NCBI GenBank assembly: GCA_037954235.1
Contig: JBBMOA010000001.1
Coordinates: 7,268,001 to 7,332,000 of the forward strand
DNA: 64,000 nucleotides
Direction of reading: 5' to 3'
Source: Aulostomus chinensis
Taxonomy: Eukaryota > Chordata > Actinopteri > Syngnathiformes > Aulostomidae
Position 1 is the stretch's first letter; each line of letters opens with the position of its first letter. The notes under the pieces are model-generated. The model ran no database searches, was not told the origin of the DNA, and saw only the letters and a list, made by a program, of their open reading frames with translations. Shown piece after piece: positions 29,378-40,087 of the stretch. A program made the position numbers and the translations under genes.

Positions 29378-30100
29378 GGTTTCCTGCAGCCTTCAGCAGA
29401 GCTGCCATGTTTCTCTGTAGAGAACTAAGTGATGCTCTCAGCAGGTTGAGGGCACCACCAACAAGTGAGGTATGAACCTCTGACTTCCTTCTTGTCAAAC
29501 AGGAAACTCCTAATACCTCATTTGAGTAAAGTACCTCATTTTCCTGACATCCAAGTAGTAGTGAAGTGGAGGAAGAAGGGAGGAGATCTCCAACAGGATC
29601 CTTCTTTCCTCTGTCCTCCTTGATCTCATGGATCACCACAGTCAAGGGGAGACCCAAGCTCCCGGATGGATCTGGCACTCAGGAACTGCTGAGTTTTCCA
29701 GTGGACTTTGTTCCATCCATGGTTCAGGAACAGGACTCCTCCTGGTTAACCTGGTATCTTTCCACCCAACTGTGGGTTCTTGGAGAATTTTTCATGTCAT
29801 GTCAAGAAATCAGGCTGGTGGGTTTTTCAATGAGAGAAATTCTGGTAACTTAATTAAGTGGCATGTTTGTTGAAGCAGTAATTAACTGATAAATTAAGGA
29901 AGGCCTGGCCAGTCTTTGCTCCCAGGTCATACGATGGAGTTAGAAAGTCCTGAATCAATCTGGAGTTCCATGATTTCCTTGTGGTTCATGATCCTTTTGC
30001 CAATGTAGTCTGGAACAAGAGCAAGATGAACCTCCAAATATCAACAGGTTGATTGCAGGTGATGTCAAGTGGTATTTAGAGGAACCTCCTCTTTGTGTTT
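29378..30100. other. Intergenic stretch, nothing recognised
   Basis: Short overlapping frames are present on both strands, but none has a recognisable domain. No tRNA, microsatellite or transposon end was identified. Confidence 0.5.
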
Positions 30101-30172
30101 GGTTCCATGGTGGAATGGTGAGCCCTCTGGACTCTGGGTCCAGTGATCCCAGTTCAAGTCTCAGAAGGACCT
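30101..30172 (+). pseudogene. tRNA-Gln (CTG)-like copy, probably inactive
   Basis: The sequence has the length and layout of tRNA-Gln: GGTTCCATGGTGGAATGG at the 5' side, an anticodon arm CTGGA-CTCTGGG-TCCAG giving anticodon CTG, a T-loop TTCAAGT, and the end AGGACCT. Decay is visible. The T stem (CCCAG against CTCAG) has two mismatches, the inner acceptor pairs do not match, and the loop base after the anticodon is G rather than A. It is better preserved than the TTG copy 0.8 kb upstream but is unlikely to fold well. Confidence 0.6.
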
Positions 30173-30386
30173 TCCTGTCTGGAATGTGTCCCATGTAACA
30201 AACTGATCAAGAGATGTTACGTGGTTCAAATGTTCTGGTTCATTTCTTACTGCCATGAACTCAGACTGTGTGTTTAATGTTAACAATAAATGTAACAACT
30301 AAGGAGCCAGTAGCTCCTGTGGAAAAAATTCTACTTTGTCAGTGAATGAATTCATTTGATATTGAAGTCTGCAACTGTCAGTGTCT

Positions 30387-30469
30387 GTCAGGATGGCCGA
30401 GCGGTCTAAGGCGCTGCGTTCAGGTCGCAGTCTCTCCTGCAGGCGTGGGTTCAAATCCCACTTCTGACA
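30387..30469 (+). tRNA. tRNA-Leu (CAG)
   Basis: This is a complete 83-nt class II tRNA that would carry leucine to CUG codons. The acceptor GTCAGGA pairs with TTCTGAC apart from one G-T wobble. The A-box region is TGGCCGAGCGG, and the anticodon arm CTGCG-TTCAGGT-CGCAG gives CAG. There is a long variable arm (TCTCCTGCAGG) and a perfect T arm GTGGG-TTCAAAT-CCCAC that forms the B box. A TTTT run at 30477-30480 is a suitable RNA polymerase III terminator. No intron is present. It lies alone, outside the duplicated units further right. Confidence 0.96.
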
Positions 30470-31113
30470 AAGGACATTTTCTCCACATTCCTATGCATCC
30501 ACAATGGTAAATTCCAAACCCAGTTGAAGCTGCTCTCCACTGATGGGAGTGAGTGGTTGAACTGGCAGTAGAGGATGCAAAGGAGCTTCCCTGTGATGGT
30601 CCAACATCGCCTGGTTTCCTCCAACATGGAGCAGCCACTAAACTCTAACTTCAATGTTGGATCAAAGTCTACTGAAGAAATGTGTTTTCTTTCAAGTCAC
30701 ATTTTGTCCATTAACTTCATAATCAGAGACTCCATCTCATCACATGACTAAAGTCTGGGTTCTGGATTGGTGGTAAAATATCCTTCCATGCCCCTCACTA
30801 GTTTGCAGACAGAAAAGCCTATTTTACTGGTTTCAAATCTCTTAGCTTGTTCTCTCTCTTAAAGCAGCTGAGGCAGCTTTCATTGTGTGATTTATTTTAA
30901 AATATAAATATGGAACAGAACCATTGGAATCAGATGTCAGGACATTTGAAGGAATGTCAATCTCCTGTTGAAATGTTGCAGTGTGCAGCTGAGGCTCTCT
31001 GGCAGTGGCACCAGGAGCCCCAATGGCAGAACCTGGACCCTCCTGGAGGAGAACCACAGGTGAGGGCCTTCTTGGCTCCAGATTGATGGAAATCAAGTGT
31101 CTGAGGCTGTTAG
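30470..31113. other. Intergenic stretch after tRNA-Leu
   Basis: Apart from the RNA polymerase III terminator just after the tRNA, nothing is recognisable. Reading frames on the minus strand (30420-30654 and 30842-31120) are short, and the first overlaps the tRNA. Confidence 0.5.
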
Positions 31114-31784
31114 CAGCCATTAAGTTGATCTGGTTGGCACTGGTATTTGTTCTTGCTGCAGCTCAGGAGTGATTCAGGAGAAGAGTTTCAGAACAGCCCA
31201 GGTTGGGGACTGGAATTCTAAAATTTCCCCTGGAACCAAACAACCTTGGGAGGTAAAACCTCCAATCATAGCCACTCAGATGCAGCAGCAGAAGAAGCTG
31301 TCATCCACCCTGACAGTCAGAGCATCAAGTCAAGAAAACATCACCATCTTGTAGTTCCAAACCTCCACCTGTCAGATTCAGCTACTTCTGATTGTGGGAC
31401 TTTAAACTTGAACACAATGGAATTTGGACAAGGAGTTTTCCTTCCAGTCCAAACATCATCATCCAGCCTCCAACCAGAGGTCCATCAGTTATCATGGAGC
31501 CACAGGTGGAGTCTGGATTCTTTTCTGGAATGAGACGGCAATGACAGTCCTGCCAAGTGACATCACTGACATGACAGGATGACTTCAGTCATGTGACTGG
31601 ATGACTTCAGTCATGTGACTGGATGGCAGTGCAGATTCCAATGTAGAGGTTGGGGAAATAGTCTCTGAGAATCCAACTTGAAGCCATGCCCTCCTTGTTC
31701 TTCAAAAACCCAAACAGCGACCATCAGTCTCCCACCAATCCTGTACTTGGGTTCAATGTTGCTGTTCCATTTTGCAGCATTCAT
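31114..31784 (+). repeat. Shoulder repeat (forward copy) beside the left arm
   Basis: This is a repeated segment starting near CATTAAGTTGATCTGGTTGG. It is found again inverted at about 36075-36470, forward at about 62455-63000, and in part forward at 47103-47385. It contains the repeated AGTCATGTGACT palindrome at about 31577-31625 and ends at a CCTCCTTGTTCTTC / CTGTACTTGGGTTC segment shared with 47280-47360. A conceptual peptide around 31169-31533 is translated similarly from several copies, but the frames are not maintained between copies, so no gene is called. Confidence 0.85.
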
Positions 31785-32751
31785 CCCCTCATTCTAGAGG
31801 CTTTAACATGAAAATGAAAATGCTGAGAGACACAAATGCAAATCAGGGTATTTGACCAGAGGTGACACATCTTTTAATACTTTTCTTGTTATATTTGTTA
31901 TATATGTTCTGTATGGTTATATTTGTTATGGTTGTTATGGAGTTTATGGTTATTATCTCTGTTTCTTGTGTCTTTGTCTTTGTTGTCCTCCCCTTCGTCC
32001 GTCCTGGATTTTTGACCTTGGTTGCAGGAAGCGTGTGACCTCAAGTCCTTTTTCTGTGTTGCTGAACGTAGAGCCTTGCTTCATTGTGCTCGCTAAAGTG
32101 TGATCCTCCCTGCTAATTCCTTATTTCGTTGACTAATTGACAACCAAAAATTAATACCTACTTGCTTTATTTGGCTGAAGTTTAAAAGACCATCATTCTG
32201 GTAGCAACAGTCTTTCTGCCTTGTAAACACGCTAAGCTAACGATGGCTTCTCCCTCTTGTCCTCCTCTCTCCTGCTCAGAGTGCCACATGTTTTCTTCCT
32301 CCTCTGCCTCCTTTCGTGATACTGATAAGTGTGTTAAATGTAGTTTTTTTGTTGTGTTGGAGGTGAGGCTTAGCGATGTTGAATTGGACCAGCAGCGGCT
32401 CTGCACCAAAAGCTGCGAGAGCTAGCCAACCCTCACTAGCTGGTGCAGACCATCTTAGCTTAGCTCCTGGCTTAGGCCCAACTAGCGCTCCCCCAGAAGC
32501 TCCCAAGCATCTGGGAGAGCGCCAAGAAAAGTTGGGCCTAAGCTAGGATGTGCTTGCTCATGAAGAATTGTTGGGTGTAAATTCATTTAAGGAGTGTTGA
32601 ACTGGACCTGTTCTACTTGTAAAGTGTAACTTTTGTTATTTGGTGCTTTACAGGGTGATGACTTGCTGGGGACACTTTATCACAGCAGTGGACAAACATC
32701 AGCATTCAACACCCAGCAGCTCCTCTGATCAACAGAACAAGTTAAAGTATT

Positions 32752-32824
32752 CTGAGAAGGAGGGCATCGATCCCTCTACTGCTCACATGCTAAGCTAGCG
32801 CTCTACCATTGGAGCTAATTCCCC
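32752..32824 (-). pseudogene. tRNA-Ala (AGC)-like copy with damaged acceptor stem
   Basis: Read on the minus strand, it starts GGGGAATTAGCTCCAATGG, has an AGC anticodon in TTAGCAT, and has a T arm around GATCGATGC. The 3' acceptor strand is CTTCTCA, so the first and last acceptor pairs with GGGGAAT are lost, and the discriminator is G instead of A. It is the counterpart of the well-formed copy at 43338-43410 in the other arm. Confidence 0.75.
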
Positions 32825-33511
32825 TGTTAAGGAGCGCAGCAGATAATGCACCTTGACCTTCATGCATGGTTTAATGAGCGTCACCAGTTGAAGCTTCTCT
32901 GGTTGACCAATGTAATGGAGACCAAGGGTTCCATGACATCAATGATTAATTGAAGGTAGCATTTGTCTTGGTATTAACAGTTTATGTAAATTAGAGGCAC
33001 ACACACATGTTAATGGTCAGGTTTATTGAATCAGCAAACAAGTGAAACTTTTTCTCTGCCATGTGTTCCAGGGAGGGACCTGGGAAGCACAGGGGGACCG
33101 GCCATCCTGCCTGTGGAAAATGAAGACCCCAGTGTCAGTCAGTGGGAATCACTGTGCAAGGCCTGGTATTTAGTGTTGATCTAGTTTGTGTCATGTAAAT
33201 GTGGCAGTTTCAGTCGTCACGGTCAGTCCTCACCTCTTCCTGGTGGTTTCCTTAAAGGGGGTGGAGCCAAAAGGGGAGAGTGGCCCAAGGAAGCTCCTTA
33301 AGAGCTGTAGGTGCAAACCTTTGCTCCCAGATGGGGGAGGGGGTACAATCACAGACAAGGTTCATTGAATGATTATGTGGATGTATGACTGAGTTGGTGT
33401 AGTAGTCTGGAATCATGTATATATTTAGTCAGGTTAAGTTGTTGAGATGGTGCTGGTTTGATGTAAATATTGATTGTAGAGCATGGTTGTGGTCTCACCT
33501 CCACTCTATGG

Positions 33512-33886
33512 GCCATCCATCGTCATCTTCTGCTTATTCCTTACTAGTAAGGGTCGCGGGGGGGCTGGAGCCTATCCCAGCATCTATGGGCGAGAGGCGG
33601 GGTTCACCCTGGACAGGTCGCCAGTCCATCGCAGGGCCAACACACAGAGACAAACAACCATTCACACTCATACCTACGGTCAATTTAGAGAATCCAATCA
33701 GCCTCGTCCCCAAATTGCATGTTTTTGGACTGTGGGAGGAAGCTGGAGTATCAGAGAGGACGCACGCCGGCACGGGGAGAACATGGAGACTCCACACAGA
33801 AAGATCCCGCGCCCGAGCCAAAACTCGAACCTGGAACCTTCTTGCTGTGAGGGCACAGTGCTAACCACTGCACCACCATGCAGGCT
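33512..33886 (-). repeat. tRNA-headed SINE-like repeat, copy 1
   Basis: This is a reverse-strand copy of a repeat very common in teleost genomes. Its head (right end here) reads on the minus strand as a GTGGTGCAGTGG-type A box followed by a B-box-like motif. The body contains the CAGGGTGAACCCCGCCTCTCGCCC and GGGATAGGCTCCAGCCCCC segments of the family, seen here as their reverse complements. The same copy occurs at the matching place in the right arm (42279-42660), so it was present before the arms duplicated. Several short frames in this copy are conceptual only. Confidence 0.8.
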
Positions 33887-34038
33887 CGCTCTCGGGGCTG
33901 GTCTGTCTAATTTCCTTTAGCCAGGAGGGAATTAAAGGCAGTCAGGGGTTTTTAATTTAAGTTGATGGTGTCTCATGCAATCTCTTTCAATACTCCAGTG
34001 GTGGTTTAAGTGAAGAAAAACATGGGTTAGTCAGTAGG

Positions 34039-34041
<3 letters not shown>

Positions 34042-34096
<55 letters not shown>

Positions 34097-34118
34097 TGTG
34101 TGTGTTTGTGTGTGTGTT
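34042..34118 (+). repeat. (TG)n microsatellite, left arm only
   Basis: There are about 77 bp of TG dinucleotides with two TTTG interruptions toward the 3' end. At the matching site of the other arm (about 42113-42130) only a short CACACAC remains, so the tract expanded or contracted after duplication. Confidence 0.97.
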
Positions 34119-35050
34119 TCCATGCAGACTTTCCCTTGTAACAACCGATTTGATTTGGAAACCATCTCATCTAAATCTCCTCTCCAAAAACCCTCTTCTG
34201 CAACTTTGTACCCAAGTTGTCTCCTCATCAGGCACCACAGTATCCAGTAGGTTCAGTTAAAACAGTCATCAGTGATTAATGTTCATGTTCAATGATGAGG
34301 TTTTGATTTATTCTTCTAGAATCATCTGAAGAAACCCTCCTCATGAAGCCTTCATCTGACAGGAGGAGTTTCTTTTCCCAGTGATTCCACTGACAGTGAA
34401 AAGCTTTGTTCATCATACTGGTCTGATAGGATCAACTACTGGTTGCTCTGGAGTGCAAACAGCAACCTGTCAGGAAACATTAGTCAGATCAAAGCCAAGA
34501 TTAAAGAAAGGGCCTCCAGATCAAAGACAGAATTGATGATGATGTCATCAGGGGGCTTTGATAGTATATTTATTTGTACCTGGAATTCTGTCTTTGATCT
34601 CAGGAGGACATGAAAGAAACCCAATTGAGGAAAGCAGAGGAGAACATTCAGCTTCATTAGAAACACTTGAACTGTTGAACAGTAGAATTTGTTTGAAACA
34701 GTTTACAACACTGAGTGACAGGACTGAAGAGGGGAGATTTTGGTATTTTCAGTTTAATTCTAACTTAAAACTGGGCATGAACATTTTTAGTCGTTCATAT
34801 TCTAACATACAGAGGAAGTCATGACATTCCCTTTTTTTAACCTGTCCTGTTCAGGAAATGGAAATGGAAATTTAGCTGCTATGTTGAATCAGAAAAACCT
34901 TTTGAAGTCTACTTTTGCTTCAGTCAGAAAGTGGACTGTTGTTAACTCTCACAATGGTTGGTGACTCTGGTGGAAGAAAATATCCTTATGAACCTCTTTT
35001 TAACAGACACATATTTCTAAAGATGCAGGTTTATTTTATTTTTCTTCTTT

Positions 35051-35122
35051 TAGCAGAGGATGGTTTCGATCCATCCACCTCTGGGTTCTGGGCCCAGCAC
35101 GCTTCCTCTGCGCCACTCTGCT
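35051..35122 (-). tRNA. Initiator-tRNA-Met-like copy with CAG anticodon
   Basis: Read on the minus strand, this 72-nt sequence has nearly the whole body of a vertebrate initiator tRNA: AGCAGAGTGGCGCAG at the 5' side, acceptor pairing AGCAGAG with CTCTGCT, the three G-C pairs GGG/CCC next to the anticodon loop, and the initiator-type T loop in GGATCGAAACC. The anticodon loop is CCCAGAA instead of CCCATAA, so the anticodon is CAG (complementary to leucine codon CUG) instead of CAT. One base in the variable loop and one in the D loop also differ. All stems still pair. Whether it is transcribed, or charged with any amino acid, cannot be judged. No TTTT lies close downstream. It may simply be a dead iMet copy whose only serious lesion is the anticodon. 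Confidence 0.7.
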
Positions 35123-35537
35123 CTACCATTAACAGAACAGTCCTTGTTTTAGGAGAGCATTCTCTGTGTTTGTCTCTGCCCTGCTCTCCTGCTCTCTTTC
35201 CCCTCATTTAGTCCTTGACATGATCCATGCTCTACAGCTCTGCGGGTGGAATGAAGACCTGCGTCTGCTCTGCCCGTGCCGTCCTTCGTCTCAACCTAAA
35301 TTGTTTGACCCACCTTTATAATGCTGCAGACAACACAACCAAACTGGCCCCGATCAGGATTTGACAGGCCGAAACATGCCCTAAAAACACCAAGAATAAT
35401 ATCCACCACCTTCTGAACGGGGCCTGGCCCGTCTCCTGCATCAGGGGCCGCCGCAGTCGCCCATCAGCTGTTCAACAGCTGTTCGCCGCAACACTCAATG
35501 AGACAAAGACATCGAAGCTCAAACTGCTGTTGAGGAA

Positions 35538-35609
35538 GCCGTGATCGTATAGTGGTTAGTACTCTGCGTTGTGGCCGCAGCAACCCCGGTTCAAATCCGG
35601 GTCACGGCA
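35538..35609 (+). tRNA. tRNA-His (GTG)
   Basis: This is a complete 72-nt tRNA gene for histidine. The acceptor GCCGTGA pairs fully with TCACGGC. The D-arm region TCGTATAGTGGTTAGTAC matches the usual vertebrate tRNA-His. The anticodon arm CTGCG-TTGTGGC-CGCAG gives GTG, and the T arm CCCGG-TTCAAAT-CCGGG is perfect. As is normal for histidine tRNA, the extra G at position -1 is not encoded. Downstream there is only TTTCTTT (about 35620-35630), a weak terminator. It lies in the left arm; its counterparts at 40557 and 63571 are damaged. Confidence 0.95.
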
Positions 35610-36074
35610 GCATGAGATAAATTTCTTTGTGTGTATTGATGGACACAAGCCAAGCAGAAATTTCCCACAATGCAATAGGGCAGTGTTTGGTCAGTGTTGA
35701 GCATGTTGATGTCATATTATTGTGTCATCACTTGACCAGACCCAAAAGTAGGCTCAGGTATCAGTTTCTTCTCAATGCTAACGTCTGCTAGCTTAGTCTG
35801 CTACTTTGATGGCTCTGCCTGCTCAAAGGTCCAGACCCCTGGATGTGGTGGTTCCTACCTGAACGTAGATTCTGTCAGCTCATGTTGTTAAATCAACTCA
35901 CCAGGAACACCAGTAGATTTCAATGGACTGACAATGAGTCTCATTGAATGGTCAACATGTCAAATATGAAGTCATCACCTGAGGAGGTCTGCTGCTGGAA
36001 TGAAGCTCCAGATATTCACAAGATATTCTAGATCTTAAAATAAAGCATTTTTATATTTGATTTCTTATTCATTC

Positions 36075-36140
36075 AGGTCATCCAGTCATGTGACTGAAGT
36101 CATCCAGTCACGTGACTGAAGTCATCCAGTCATGTCAGTG
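36075..36140. repeat. Tandem 22-bp repeat with CACGTG palindrome
   Basis: Three near-repeats of a 22-bp word contain the palindrome AGTCACGTGACT or AGTCATGTGACT. Equivalent clusters with two or three units sit in the other shoulder copies at about 31577-31625, 47175-47225 and 62935-62995. Confidence 0.8.
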
Positions 36141-36655
36141 TTGTCACTTGGCAGGACTGTCACTGCCGTCTCATTCTAGAAAAGAATCCAGACTCCACAT
36201 ACAAGATGGTTGATGTTTCCTTGACTTGATGCTCTGACTGTCAGGGTAGATGACAGCTTCTTCTGCTGCTGCATCTGAGTGGCTAGGATTGGAGGTTTTA
36301 CCTCCCAAGGTTGTTTGGTTTTAGGGGAAACTTCAAAATTCCAGTCCCCAACCTGGGCTGTTCTGAAACTCTTCTCCTGAATCACTCCTGAGTTCTTGTT
36401 AAGAGCTGGAAATGAGCTGCAGCAAGAAAAAATACCAGTGCCAACCAGATCAACTTCATGGCTGTTTTTGTAGTGATTTGGTTCTAAACAAATAAAACTG
36501 ACTTGACTTGGTTTGGTGCCTCATGAGGAGAAAATTTGGGCACAAATGTTGGACAAGAGTGTTTGTGGAGGGTGTTTTTTTGTTGTTGTTGCAGTGTTGT
36601 AAGTCACTGTAACTGCAGCTGAATGATTGAACTTTCTCCAAATGTCCTCAAGATG

Positions 36656-38639
36656 GTTTCCAATGACATCAGTTGTCACAAGAGGAAGTCTGCATGTAAA
36701 CACACTCAGGTGTGCCCAGCTATTCTTATGAGAACATTCGATCAACTTCATTCTATGTGCAGCCTAACCTTAATCTTAATCTTAATCTTAACCAACTGAA
36801 TCTTAATCTTTATTTGAAACTAAACTCAATCCAGACCTTCACTCTGAAAGAACTCACAAACTGCATTGCGCTGCATCAGGGCCGGTCTTTGGTCCCCATG
36901 AGGACGAGGACTCCTGATCAGTGTTGATGATGGAAATGGTCTCCAACACCATAAAACAAGAAATACACACACGTGTAAACACACACAGTGACCCCGCATG
37001 TCGTTTTTGCCCAACTTAAATTTTCATTCATTACCCAGAACCTCTCAAAAGCCCTGAAGAAAAATTGAATATTTGGAGTTTGAAAGCCATAAATCACATC
37101 CATATCATCTCGTCCATCTCAGTCTGATCTCATCTTTGTTGTTTTTTTTAAAGAGGGACAAATTGGTACTTGGTTAAAAAAGCACTGTGGGAAAATGATC
37201 CTGCTTTCAGGGAGGTCTTTGGTGAGTTTGCTAACAATGCAGAGAACCATGACGGTACCAAGCACAAGGCTGCTGCCCTCTGCATCACAGCTACACTTTG
37301 GAGTCTGTTTGAACTGAATGGGAAGGGTCTGACATCATCATACCAGTACAACAACAAGTGACCATGAACCAAAAGAAAACCTTCACTGATGAGTCCATGG
37401 ATCTCATTGATCTGTGCCATTTCCTGATCTTCAGGTTCTGTCTTTGATTTCTTTCTTTGATCTCTAAATTCTGTGCTTTGGTTTCCTTGGTCAGTCTTTG
37501 AATTCTGGTTCATAATAAAAAAGAACTCCCAGCATATTTCTGCAGACCATAGATAGGGATTTTTACCAACTGCACCATAGCAACCCTCTTGCTGTCTGCT
37601 GTTGTACCATTGAAAAGTAAGACAGCCTGGCAGTCAACAAACTGGGCTCAACAGAAGAATGTCAACTAAAGATGGATTAAAGACCAGGAGGAAATGTAAC
37701 CAACCTACAAAGATGGAGGGGAATTGAGACCCACATGTTTGCCATCCTTGATGAACTGTCCACTGGTGCAGGGGATGAGGTCATGGCCATGATCTGGGAG
37801 CCAGTCCTGGATGTTAAATGCCCTGATGATGGACAGTGCAGTGGCAAAATGTCCGGTCCACTGACTGAACTCTGCCACAAATGAGGAACAACAGTCAGCA
37901 AGGAGTAGAAACGAAGAGGAGAAATGGAGAGAACAGAAAGAATGAGAGATCATGGAGGAAAGAGGCTGATATTTGCAAGTGTCCTGAGTACAACACAGCA
38001 ATCTAGAGAAACCATGACCTGGATTACTGAGGACCTCCACTGGCAGTTCATTTTTGTTGATCATAGGGCCATGCTGGGTGAAGCAGGAATGAATCCTGGG
38101 ACTGAGGTTGTGGAGCAATGGTCACCTTTCCTGCTGAAACTGTCAATTCTTCTGCTTGGTTCTCTCCACAAAACCAGTCCCTTAACGGAGCTCAAACCCC
38201 AGTTACAGCTGTGAGAGCCCAGAATCTGACACACTGGACCATCAGGAACAGCTTTGTGCTTTCAAACAACAGAGACGACACTCAAGGACTCAGGGAACGC
38301 AGGAATCTCTGGCCTCAGCTGACATGTTGAAATTCAGCAACACGTCATGATGCTGAGTTTAGCAAACCAATGAGAAGATGAAGGAGGCCATCAACTCCTT
38401 CAAGCTCAACATCTCCACTGCTTTACCCAGGAGGTCAGGAGGTCAAAGCAGAACCTGCACCCCCCACCTCTGATGTTTACTCCACACAGAGATGAGGGGT
38501 CTGTTCAGAAGAGTGAGCTGGAGTCTGGGCAAGTCTTTTCATTCAGTCCCTGGTTGAAACAATTGTCTCCACCAACTTCAGTATGGGTCTGGACCTGCAC
38601 AGGTTACAATTCGTGTCTTGGTCCCAAGGGTTTGTTGAA
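36656..38639. other. Spacer of the inverted repeat, first part
   Basis: This stretch between the two arms has no recognised gene. A short CTTAAT hexamer run lies at about 36768-36791. Several frames of 60-140 codons on both strands (for example 37148-37513 minus and 37705-38118 minus) overlap each other and show no recognisable domain. Confidence 0.5.
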
Positions 38640-38925
38640 CCAGAGAAGCTTCAAGTGGTGACGCTCATTAAACCCTGCATGAAGGTCAACCTGCATTATC
38701 TGCTGTGCTCATTAGCAGGGACTTAGCTCCAATGGTAGAGTGCTAGCTTAGCATGTGAGAGGTAGAGGGATCCATGCCGTCCTTCTGAGAATACTTCAGC
38801 TTGTTCTGTTGATCAGAGGAGCTGCTGGGTGATGAATGCTGATGTTTGTCCACTGCTGTGATAAAGTGTCCCCTGTTACTGAGATGTGGATGAACACCTG
38901 CTCAGGTCAAAGCTGCAATCAAACC
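38640..38925 (+). repeat. Fragment of the duplicated unit inside the spacer
   Basis: This matches right-arm sequence at about 43258-43545 in the same orientation, beginning AGAGAAGCTTCAAGTGGTGACGC-like and ending around AACACCTGCTCAGGTCAAAG. It includes a tRNA-Ala-like copy. It is therefore a fourth, short, rearranged piece of the unit. Confidence 0.8.
38718..38789 (+). pseudogene. Decayed tRNA-Ala (AGC)-like copy
   Basis: The 5' side GGGACTTAGCTCCAATGG has lost one acceptor base relative to GGGGAATTAGCTC. The anticodon loop still reads TTAGCAT. The T loop is changed (GGATCCATG), and the 3' end CCTTCTGAGA no longer pairs with the 5' end. It lies in the spacer between the arms. Confidence 0.7.
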
Positions 38926-40087
38926 AGGGACTCTGAACCACACAGTGAAGGAGTTTGTCATCAAGATTTATGGCAGCTTTGAAACTTCCCACCATCTCCT
39001 GAATGTGGAGCAACTTGTCCTGCCAAAACTGTCCCCTCTTCCATTCTTAATAACACCTGTCCTGACTGGCAATCAAGCTAGGCTGCAGCGGTGAAAGCAC
39101 TGAATGCAGCCAGGATACACAATGACTCAGGATACACAGGAATCTGTTGACTCAGCTGGAGAAGCAGAGGGTCCACCAAGACCAGCAGACACCTTCATTC
39201 TTGATTCTTGATTTCAAGGGCAGCCCCTTGAGATGCACCATCTCATTTTGGAGGGGGTCCTGACAAATAATGACCAACAATACAACAATAATAAAAGTAG
39301 ATTCTATTTTCAACACAAGGACACACACATCATACACCCAGGTACAGGCCAACAATGTTCCCCAAAGCCCCCCCCCCCCCCCCCCCACCACCACCACCAT
39401 CCAGTATTATACAAAGTATGATCAGAGATCCCACTGCAGAATAAGAGTGGGCCTGTGTTCACATACTCATACATTTAAACACCCATCTAAATAAATACTG
39501 CTTCCATGCACCATTAAAGTACACAATGCATATTCATACACAAATATCCACATATTTACAGTACAGAGAACAAACAAGAACAAGTAGAGAGTGAATCCTG
39601 GAGAGAAAAGGGGAGGTGCATCAGAAACAAGAGCAGATGTTTGAAAATGCTTGATGATTTGAAGATGAGAAAGGAAGAGAGAGACCCAAGTGAGGAGGAA
39701 AGGTTGTTCCAATCTGATGGAGCTTTAAATACAACCGGTCAAAGCAGGAGGCCGTCCCCACTGATCCTGGATCTGCTCGACGTTCCTGCCTGTTAAAAGG
39801 AAGGTGTTCATCACCACTGTTGCAGGATGTGCTGCTGATGGAGAATAGTTGGGTGTAGATTCATTGAAGCAGTTTGGTGCTGGACCTGCTCTACTAGTAA
39901 AGAGTCATGAGAGAACTTTGTTGTGATTTGGTTCTAACAAATAAAAATGATTTGACTTGATTTGGTGCCTCAGGAGGAGAAAATTTGGGCACAAAAGTTG
40001 GACAAGAGTGTTTGTGGAGGTTGTGGATCAAAGTTCTATTTATATCCAACACATAAAATCAAACAATGTGAAGCAGGCTAATGAACA
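38926..40087. other. Spacer of the inverted repeat, last part
   Basis: No gene was recognised. It contains a run of 19 C at 39368-39386 followed by CCA/ACC triplets. At about 39925-40020 there is a segment starting GTGATTTGGTTCTAA that repeats 36473-36570 in the same orientation and is inverted at about 62345-62450. Confidence 0.6.

Larger units (their letters stand above)
31785..36655 (-). repeat. Duplicated unit A: left arm of the large inverted repeat
   Basis: Read on the minus strand, this block matches 62300-64000 from its start and 40088-44427 over its last 4.3 kb. Matching landmarks are the outer end CCCCTCATTCTAGAGG (31785) against CCTCCAGAATGAGGGG (about 44410-44427), and the inner end AAATCAAATATAAAAATGC (about 36060) against the same words near 40090. 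It carries, in minus-strand order, tRNA-His, tRNA-iMet and tRNA-Ala positions and one SINE-like copy. Relative to unit B it has a long TG microsatellite and lacks a GC-rich piece near 35320. It resembles a segmental duplication more than a transposon because no terminal repeats or target-site duplication were seen. Confidence 0.88.

Noticed and set aside
31852..32506. Conserved short frames in both arms (31852-32103, 32243-32425, 32276-32506 and counterparts at 43706-44348)
   Set aside because: They are similar because the arms are duplicated DNA. One encodes a Cys-containing peptide (CSECHMFSSSS) that could be old mobile-element protein, but no domain can be supported.
33483..33920. 145- to 149-codon frames over the SINE-like repeat, also at 42267-42689 and 48930-49256
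   Set aside because: The same peptide appears wherever this dispersed repeat occurs; it is a conceptual translation of the SINE.
34031..34260. Short frames through the TG tract, and similar ones at 48219-48583 and 58078-58462
   Set aside because: They are open only because dinucleotide repeats lack stop codons.
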